DNA of 27,505 nucleotides, taken from positions 1 to 27,505 of the forward strand of contig JBFGLJ010000011.1 in the NCBI GenBank assembly GCA_041576235.1, read 5' to 3'. The first letter of the stretch is position 1; every line of letters begins with the position of its first letter. The DNA is from JABDII01 sp041576235 (GTDB lineage Bacteria; Gemmatimonadota; Gemmatimonadetes; Gemmatimonadales; GWC2-71-9). A program made the position numbers and the translations under genes. The notes beneath the pieces are model-generated. The model worked only from the letters and a program-made list of their open reading frames with translations, was not told the DNA's origin and searched no databases. Of the stretch, positions 22,203 through 27,505 are shown one piece after another.

Positions 22203-25200
22203 TCATTCGCCGATGACGTACGATTGCACCCCCACCACTGCCCGGGTGCCATCGAGCTGGATCTCCTGTTCGACATCGGGGGCGTCGGCCGCCGTCCCGA
22301 TGCGCAGTTCACGCGCCAGGGTCTCGCCCCTGATGAAGCTCTCGTGCGCCCGCACGGCGTCGAGCACGTCGTCCGGCCCACGGATGCTGAGCGCAATGCG
22401 GGTCGTGTACTCATAGCCGGCGTCCTTGCGAAGCCTCTGGATTCGATGCACCAGCTCGCGGGCCAGCCCCTCCTGGCGCAACTCGTGAGACAGCGTCGGA
22501 TCGAGGGCCGCGACACATTGGCCGCTGCTCTCCACCAGCCAGTCGCTGACCACTTCCCGCTCGACGACCAGATCCTCGGAAAGATAATTGATTCTGGTTC
22601 CGTCGACTTCCAGGCTGACGCTGCCGCCCGCCTCGAGCTGCCGAAGTTGCTCGGGCGAAAGGCGATCCACCGCCTTGGCCACGGCCGGGGTCGCCTTGCC
22701 GTAGCGCTTCCCGAGGGTCCGGTAGTTCGGCTTGCCCCTGAGCCTGACCAACTCGGCGTCAGACTCCACCACCTCGACCGATTTCACGTTCACCTCCCGC
22801 CGCAGGAGCTCGAGCAACTCGGACTGGTACCGACCGAACACCCCTGCCGGCACGGCCACCTGCATCCGGCCCAGCGGTTGTCGCACTCTGAGGTTGGCGG
22901 ATTCTCGGCCCGCGCGGGCCAAGGAAACTAACTCGCGAACCGTGGCCATCGCGGCGTCCAGCCCCGCCTCGTGGTCCTCACGGCCTGCGGGAAAGGACGC
23001 GAGATGGACCGACTCGCCGACGAGGGCCCGGTGCACCCAGTCGCTGGTGAACGGGGCGGCCGGCGCGAGCAGCCGGCTCACGGTCAGGAGCGCTTCGTGC
23101 AAGGTCGCCAGGGCAGCCGGGTCGGGGTCGGCATCCGGCGCCCAGAAACGGCCTCGGTTGACGCGCACATACCAGTTCGACAGGTCACCCACGACGAAGT
23201 CCATGATGGCCCGGACCCCGGCTGTGACGTCGTAGGCGGCCCAACTCTCGGTCACCGAGTCGACGGTCGCGGCGAGCCGGCTCAAGAGCCACCGGTCGAC
23301 CACCGGACGTTCGCTCGGTGCCTGGCCGACGGTCCGCTCCCTGGCATAGAGGGCGTAAAAGGTGTAGGTGTGCTTCAGGGTTTCCAGGAACCCGCCGGCG
23401 GCCTCAGGGATGGTGCGTCGATCGAACCGCTTGGGGAGCCAGACCTGGCTCGACGACAACAGATAGAGTCGCACCGTATCGGCCCCGAACTCATGAATGA
23501 CATCCCACGGATCCACGACGTTCCCGCGGCTCTTCGACATCTTCTGTCCGTCCGAGTCGAGCACCAGCTCGTTGACGACCACATTCCGGTACGGCGCCTG
23601 ATCGAACGCGGTGACCGCTATCGCCAGCAGCGAATAGAACCACCCACGCGTTTGATCGATTCCTTCGCAGATGAAATCGGCTGGAAAGTGCTCCGCAAAA
23701 GCCTCCTCATGCTCGAACGGATAGTGCCATTGTGCGTACGGCATGGCGCCGGAATCGAACCAGGTGTCGATGACCTCCGGCGTGCGGCGCATGGTGCCGC
23801 CGCACGCACAGGGCCAGGTCAGCGCATCGATGAAAGGCTTGTGGGGATCGAAGTCTGGCGGTAACGCCTGGCCCCAGTGGTCGGCCAGCTGCCGGTAGCT
23901 CGCCACGACCACGACGTGGTCGGGATCGGCATCACACACCCACACCGGCAGCGGCGTGCCCCAGTACCGCTCCCGTGAGAGCGCCCAATCCACGTTGTTG
24001 GCCAGCCATTCACCGAACCGGCCCGTCCCGACTTCGGGGGGGTGCCAACGGACGTCGGCATTGCGCGCCAAGAGGCGCTCCTTGACCGCTGACGTCCGCA
24101 CGAACCACGAGTCGCGGGCGTCATAGATCAAGTGGCTCTGGCAGCGCCAGCAATGCGGATAGGAATGCTCATAGGACTCGGTGGCATGCCAGGTCCCGGA
24201 CGCCTTGAGCTGACCGATGATCCGCTCGTTGGTATCTGGCGCCGTGACCAGGGCGCCCTCGAGTTCGGGCCATGACGTCCCGCTGAACGTCCCGTCCGCG
24301 GCCACGGGGTTGACGAAGGCCAACCCCTCGCTCTGACCCGCGGCGTAGTCATCGGCGCCAAAGGCCGGGGCCAGGTGCACCAGGCCGGACCCCTCCGTGG
24401 CGGAGACAAACGATCCCGCGACGACCACCTCGGCGTCGCGATCCTCGGGGAGTGGCACAACATCGAACGGGCGCTGGTAGCGCTGCCCGACCAGCTCGCG
24501 CCCGCGGAACGTGCGCACCCGCTCGGCGGGGACGTCGGCAAGGCTCGCCGATGGGCCCAGGCCGTCCAGGCCGGTCTCCCGCGGGGCGCTTCCGAGGGGA
24601 ATGGCGCCGGCCCGATCGGCGGCCACGATCAGCCGCACAGGCCCGAGATCGTACTCCCGGTAGTCGAGGTCCGGATTGACGGCCACGGCGACATTCGAAA
24701 TCAGGGTCCACGGGGTGGTGGTCCAGACGAGCAGTTTTCTGGTGGGATCGTCCTGCAGGGGGAGGGTGATGTACACCGACCGGGTCACCACGTCCTCGTA
24801 CCCGAGCGCCAGCTCATGGCTCGACAGCACGGTCCCGCATCGTGGGCAATAGGGAAGGACGCGGTGGCCACGGGACAACAGGCCCCGGTCATAGAGGCGC
24901 GCCAGCAGCCACCAGACGCTCTCGATGTAGTCGTTGCTACACGTGATATAGGGGTGATCGTAGTCGAGCCAGAACGCGATGCGGTCCGACAGCCGTTCCC
25001 ACTCGGACTGGTAGGTGAAGACGCTCTTGCGGCAGAGGGCGTTGAATTGCTCGATCCCGTACACTTCGATTTCCTGCTTGCCGCTCAGGTTGAGCTGTTT
25101 TTCGACCTCGATCTCCACCGGCAGCCCGTGGGTGTCCCAGCCCGCGATCCGGGTCACCCGGCGCCCGCGCATGGCGTGGAACCGGCAGATCAGGTCCTTG

Positions 25201-25391
25201 ATGGTCCGAGCGAAGACGTGATGGATGCCCGGCCTACCATTCGCCGTTGGTGGTCCTTCGTAGAAGACGAACGGCGGCGAGCCTTTGGCCCGCCGCTGGA
25301 TCTCATGGAACAGGTCCTCGGCCCCCCACTGTTCCAGGAGGCGTTCTTCGAGAGCCGCAGGGGTCCCGTCGGGCCACCGTGGCAGCGGCAT
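22203..25391 (-). CDS. ileS: Isoleucyl-tRNA synthetase (type 2, long form)
   Basis: This encodes 1062 residues. ATG 25391 overlaps the preceding stop as TGATG; an open frame continuing far upstream is a shadow of the divIVA and phosphorylase genes. The HIGH-class signature is PTANGRPGIHHVF (48-60), and KMSKS is at 617-621. A zinc-type CPRCGTVLSSHE, an editing domain, and AGWDTHGLPVEIEVEK are all present. The C-terminal anticodon region extends to the stop. Length and the GIHHVF form fit the eukaryote-like IleS2 class. IleS2 enzymes are frequently less sensitive to mupirocin, but this is family knowledge only. It charges tRNA-Ile in the cytoplasm and is flanked by punA and dksA. Confidence 0.97.
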   Translation of the reverse strand: MPLPRWPDGTPAALEERLLEQWGAEDLFHEIQRRAKGSPPFVFYEGPPTANGRPGIHHVFARTIKDLICRFHAMRGRRVTRIAGWDTHGLPVEIEVEKQLNLSGKQEIEVYGIEQFNALCRKSVFTYQSEWERLSDRIAFWLDYDHPYITCSNDYIESVWWLLARLYDRGLLSRGHRVLPYCPRCGTVLSSHELALGYEDVVTRSVYITLPLQDDPTRKLLVWTTTPWTLISNVAVAVNPDLDYREYDLGPVRLIVAADRAGAIPLGSAPRETGLDGLGPSASLADVPAERVRTFRGRELVGQRYQRPFDVVPLPEDRDAEVVVAGSFVSATEGSGLVHLAPAFGADDYAAGQSEGLAFVNPVAADGTFSGTSWPELEGALVTAPDTNERIIGQLKASGTWHATESYEHSYPHCWRCQSHLIYDARDSWFVRTSAVKERLLARNADVRWHPPEVGTGRFGEWLANNVDWALSRERYWGTPLPVWVCDADPDHVVVVASYRQLADHWGQALPPDFDPHKPFIDALTWPCACGGTMRRTPEVIDTWFDSGAMPYAQWHYPFEHEEAFAEHFPADFICEGIDQTRGWFYSLLAIAVTAFDQAPYRNVVVNELVLDSDGQKMSKSRGNVVDPWDVIHEFGADTVRLYLLSSSQVWLPKRFDRRTIPEAAGGFLETLKHTYTFYALYARERTVGQAPSERPVVDRWLLSRLAATVDSVTESWAAYDVTAGVRAIMDFVVGDLSNWYVRVNRGRFWAPDADPDPAALATLHEALLTVSRLLAPAAPFTSDWVHRALVGESVHLASFPAGREDHEAGLDAAMATVRELVSLARAGRESANLRVRQPLGRMQVAVPAGVFGRYQSELLELLRREVNVKSVEVVESDAELVRLRGKPNYRTLGKRYGKATPAVAKAVDRLSPEQLRQLEAGGSVSLEVDGTRINYLSEDLVVEREVVSDWLVESSGQCVAALDPTLSHELRQEGLARELVHRIQRLRKDAGYEYTTRIALSIRGPDDVLDAVRAHESFIRGETLARELRIGTAADAPDVEQEIQLDGTRAVVGVQSYVIGE

Positions 25392-26221
25392 CAGGCGATA
25401 CGCTCCACCACGAGGCGGATGAGCGTGGTGAGCCGCGGCTCCGCCTCGGCCGCGACCGCGAGAATCTCCTCCAGGGCCACCGGCGCCAACGCGTCGGGCA
25501 GGCATTGATCGGTGATAATCGAGATCCCCAGCACGCGGAGGCCGACTTGGACGGCCACGATGACTTCGGGGACGGTCGACATGCCGACGACGTCGGCACC
25601 GACCGCGCGGAGCATGCGATATTCTGCCGGAGTCTCCAGATTGGGTCCGGGAACGGCCACGTACACCCCCTCGCGGAGGGACAGACCCTGATCGCAGGCC
25701 ACATCGCGCGCGAGGGCGCGGAGGTCGGCGTCGTACACGCAGGAGAGGTCCGGGAACCGTGGCCCGTCCCGGGGATCGTGCGGTCCCACGAGCGGGTTGT
25801 CGCCCAGCAGGTTGATGTGGTCGGCCAGGAGCACCAGATCGCCGCGGGCCCAGAGCGCATGCATGCCGCCGCAGGCATTGGACACGATCAACACCTCCGC
25901 GCCGAGGGCCCGCAGCACACGAACAGGAAGGGTGACCTGGCGAAGGGTGTAGCCTTCGTACCGGTGGAACCGTCCCTGGAGCGCGGCGACCGGCTTGCCG
26001 CCCAGGGTGCCGAACAAGAGTCGCCCGGCGTGGGACTCGACGGTGGGGGTCGGGAATCCCGGGATGGCGTTGTAGGGCACCGTGGCCGTCACATCGATGT
26101 CCGTGGCCAGCTTGCCGAGGCCGGTCCCGAGGACGATGCCCACGCGGGGGGTGAGGGATGTGAACTCGCGGATAGCCGCCGCCGCCTCCGCGACGGTCGC
26201 CTGGTCTGCTCCAGCCGTCAT
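25391..26221 (-). CDS. punA: Purine nucleoside phosphorylase (trimeric PNP family)
   Basis: This encodes 276 residues from ATG 26221 (ATGA overlap with divIVA). Family motifs are VGIVLGTGLG (27-36), SHAGRLLFG with H64, the phosphate/ribose loop GRFHRYEGY (83-91), SNACGGM (114-120), PGPNLETPAEYRMLR with E200, VGMSTVPEV and ITDQC. The Asn that in human PNP (N243) contacts the 6-oxo group is replaced by D238 here. It cleaves purine nucleosides to base and ribose-1-phosphate. An MTA phosphorylase role is less likely on the whole-length match. It is part of the housekeeping operon. Confidence 0.95.
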   Translation of the reverse strand: MTAGADQATVAEAAAAIREFTSLTPRVGIVLGTGLGKLATDIDVTATVPYNAIPGFPTPTVESHAGRLLFGTLGGKPVAALQGRFHRYEGYTLRQVTLPVRVLRALGAEVLIVSNACGGMHALWARGDLVLLADHINLLGDNPLVGPHDPRDGPRFPDLSCVYDADLRALARDVACDQGLSLREGVYVAVPGPNLETPAEYRMLRAVGADVVGMSTVPEVIVAVQVGLRVLGISIITDQCLPDALAPVALEEILAVAAEAEPRLTTLIRLVVERIA

Positions 26222-26730
26222 GCGCGCCGCTGCATCGCTTCCACCTGCGCCTGAGTGGCCTCGCGGATGTGGGCTTCCAGCCCTTCGACCTCGCCGAGGT
26301 GCCGCTCGAGGAGTGCCCTGAAGTTGGCCAGGAAGGCGGCGAATTGCCGCCGCCCATCCTCGGTGCGTTCCCGCACCATACGCTCGTTCTGTTTGGCCTC
26401 GGCGAGGACCCGCAGACCTTCGGTCTTGGCGCGGCGAATGATCTCCTCGGACTCGGTCGTCGCTTCCTGCTCGGCGTCTTCTCGGAGCTGCTGGGCCGCG
26501 AGCAAGGCCTCGTTCATGGCCCGCTCACGTTCGCGGAAGGCGCGCAACTGCTCCTGGAAGTTCCGCAGGCGTTCTTCGAGCTGGGCCCGCTCGCGCAGCA
26601 GGCGTTCCAGTTCCTCAGACACCCGAAGCAGGAAATCGTCGACTTCCCGGGGCTGGTAGCCGCGGAAGGCCATTCGGAAATCCTGTCCCCGCACGTCGTG
26701 CGGTGTCAGATAGAAGGCGTCTTCGCTCAT
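26218..26730 (-). CDS. divIVA: DivIVA-domain coiled-coil protein
   Basis: This encodes 170 residues from ATG 26730 (ATGA overlap with yggS). The N-terminal DivIVA membrane-targeting segment contains LTPHDVRGQDFRMAFRGYQP and EVDDFL. A long charged coiled coil follows (RLLRERAQLEERLRNFQEQL, then RERERAMNEALLAAQQLRED). DivIVA proteins bind curved membrane, often at poles or septa, and recruit growth or division factors. Its place in the same stretch as the MglA/chemosensory block is suggestive, since both can define poles, but the link is inference. Confidence 0.92.
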   Translation of the reverse strand: MSEDAFYLTPHDVRGQDFRMAFRGYQPREVDDFLLRVSEELERLLRERAQLEERLRNFQEQLRAFRERERAMNEALLAAQQLREDAEQEATTESEEIIRRAKTEGLRVLAEAKQNERMVRERTEDGRRQFAAFLANFRALLERHLGEVEGLEAHIREATQAQVEAMQRRA

Positions 26731-27416
26731 GCGCTGCGTCCTCCAAAGAGCAGGGTCCCCACTCGGACGATCGTGGCTCCTTCTTCCACGGCGACCGGGA
26801 AATCGGCGGACATTCCCATGGACAATTCCCCAACGGCGTGGCCCCGGCCTGCGGCCGCCTCGCGGAGGGCGCGCAACTGCCCGTAGGCGCGGCGCTGGAT
26901 TCGTTCGTCGGTACTCAGCTCGGCCATCGTCATGAGCCCACACAGCTCGAGACGCGGCAAGTCTTGGATCGCATCTAACAGCACCGGAAGCTCAGCGGGC
27001 TCCACCCCGCCCTTCCGGGGCTCGCCCGAGCAATTGACCTGGACCAACACGCGCTGTGCCTCCTGGCCGGGAGGCATCCGGCGATCGAGATCTCTGGCCA
27101 GGGCCTGACGATCGACGGAGTGGATCAAGGCAAACCGGCCCGCAGCGTAGCGGGCCTTGTTGCGCTGCAATCGTCCGATGAAGTGCCACTCGACCGTGAG
27201 GTCGGCCAGGGCCTCCTGCTTGGTCAGCGCCTCCTGGATCCGGTTCTCGCCGACGGCGTCGATGCCCGCGGCGACGGCGGCTCGCACCGCCTCGGGCCCG
27301 TGGGTCTTGGTGACCGCCACGATTCGCACCGGATGTGACCAGCCGCCACGGGCCTGATGGGCCGCGATGCGCTCCCGGAGCTCGCGCACCTGCCTAGGGA
27401 GATCCGGGAAGATCAT
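26727..27416 (-). CDS. yggS: YggS/PLPBP-family PLP homeostasis protein
   Basis: This encodes 229 residues from ATG 27416. PLP-binding Lys K37 is in VRIVAVTKTH. GIDAVGENRIQEA, EWHFIGRLQRNKAR, SVDRQALA, QVNCSGEPRKGG, GLMTMA and LSMGMSADFPVAVEEGATIV are all family motifs of the alanine-racemase-like single-barrel fold. It carries and balances pyridoxal phosphate and has no known catalysis. It heads the visible operon. Upstream I find only a weak promoter-like pair (TTCATT and TAGATT, 17 bases apart, 27455-27427) and no strong ribosome site. Confidence 0.95.
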   Translation of the reverse strand: MIFPDLPRQVRELRERIAAHQARGGWSHPVRIVAVTKTHGPEAVRAAVAAGIDAVGENRIQEALTKQEALADLTVEWHFIGRLQRNKARYAAGRFALIHSVDRQALARDLDRRMPPGQEAQRVLVQVNCSGEPRKGGVEPAELPVLLDAIQDLPRLELCGLMTMAELSTDERIQRRAYGQLRALREAAAGRGHAVGELSMGMSADFPVAVEEGATIVRVGTLLFGGRSA

Positions 27417-27465
27417 AGCCTGGAAATCTAGAGCCCAACCAGAGCCAAATGAAGGGATGGCGGGC

Positions 27466-27505
27466 TCAGTCGCCCTCGCTCTCGGGACCCACGCCGCCTC
27501 CCCCC
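27466..27505 (-). CDS. Possible C-terminus of an upstream gene
   Basis: On the minus strand, 12-13 sense codons ending GVGPESEGD precede a TGA at 27468-27466. Direction and composition fit a co-transcribed gene that ends 49 bases before yggS, but too little is visible to name it. It could also be non-coding. Confidence 0.35.
   Translation of the reverse strand, partial: GGGGVGPESEGD

Noticed and set aside
25392..26357. Extension of the ileS frame far upstream to 26357
   Set aside because: The extra part is Arg/Pro/Gly-rich and covers the phosphorylase and divIVA in another frame. ATG 25391 with its TGATG overlap is the natural start.
27427..27467. GAGCCC / GGGCTC inverted repeat and TTCATT-17-TAGATT pair before yggS
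   Set aside because: The loop is 25 bases with a 6-bp stem, and the promoter match is 3 of 6 and 4 of 6. Both are too weak to list.
1..27505. CRISPR arrays, insertion sequences, phage genes, attachment sites
   Set aside because: No repeated spacer units, transposase or integrase motifs were seen on either strand. Similar stretches are TPR or PATAN coding repeats.

Overview
This is a GC-rich, very compact bacterial segment. All protein genes I can support, and the one tRNA, lie on the minus strand, so transcription runs from high to low coordinates. Neighbouring genes mostly overlap by 1-17 bases or are separated by a few bases, and only one gap exceeds 100 bases (about 1915-2153). The gene order yggS-divIVA-purine nucleoside phosphorylase-ileS-dksA/traR-lspA-rluD, the secreted TPR protein with a signal peptide ending in VAAQ, and the MglA/PATAN/chemosensory content make a Gemmatimonadota-like organism my best guess. 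This is inference from memory; there is no rRNA or marker phylogeny in the window.

Region A (about 27505-20254) is a housekeeping block: the tail of an unknown gene, then yggS (PLP homeostasis), divIVA (coiled-coil polar/division protein), punA, ileS (long type-2 form), a DksA/TraR zinc-finger protein, lspA and rluD. The last of these overlaps the first chemosensory gene by 8 bases.

Region B (20261-2154) is the notable part: about 18 kb with 19 co-directional genes that look like one operon. In transcription order they are cheW, cheY, cheA, cheC, a 928-residue TPR protein, a PATAN(DUF4388)-TPR protein, a TPR-roadblock protein, two roadblock/LC7 proteins, an MglA-type small GTPase, a protein with two DnaA-like AAA+ modules, a second PATAN-TPR protein, cheR, cheD, cheB, a shortened cheW-like gene with apparent compensating frameshifts, another cheW, a TPR protein, and a membrane-anchored HExxH peptidase. 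A complete chemosensory core (CheA, W, Y, R, B, C, D) is thus interleaved with a polarity-type GTPase module. No methyl-accepting receptor and no flagellar or pilus gene is present. By analogy with the Myxococcus MglA/MglB system and with PATAN proteins that act on type IV pili, the block may convert chemosensory signals into control of cell polarity or surface motility. The tandem DnaA-like ATPase has no obvious role in any such pathway I know and is the best candidate for something undescribed.

Region C (1951-1) begins at a good sigma70-type promoter placed almost on top of the ATG of a 63-residue membrane protein. It is followed by tRNA-Val(UAC) and by a secreted TPR protein that runs off the left edge.

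Two places, about 3017-3054 and 4540-4670, look as if single-base indels disturb the reading frame. They may be real decay or assembly errors.
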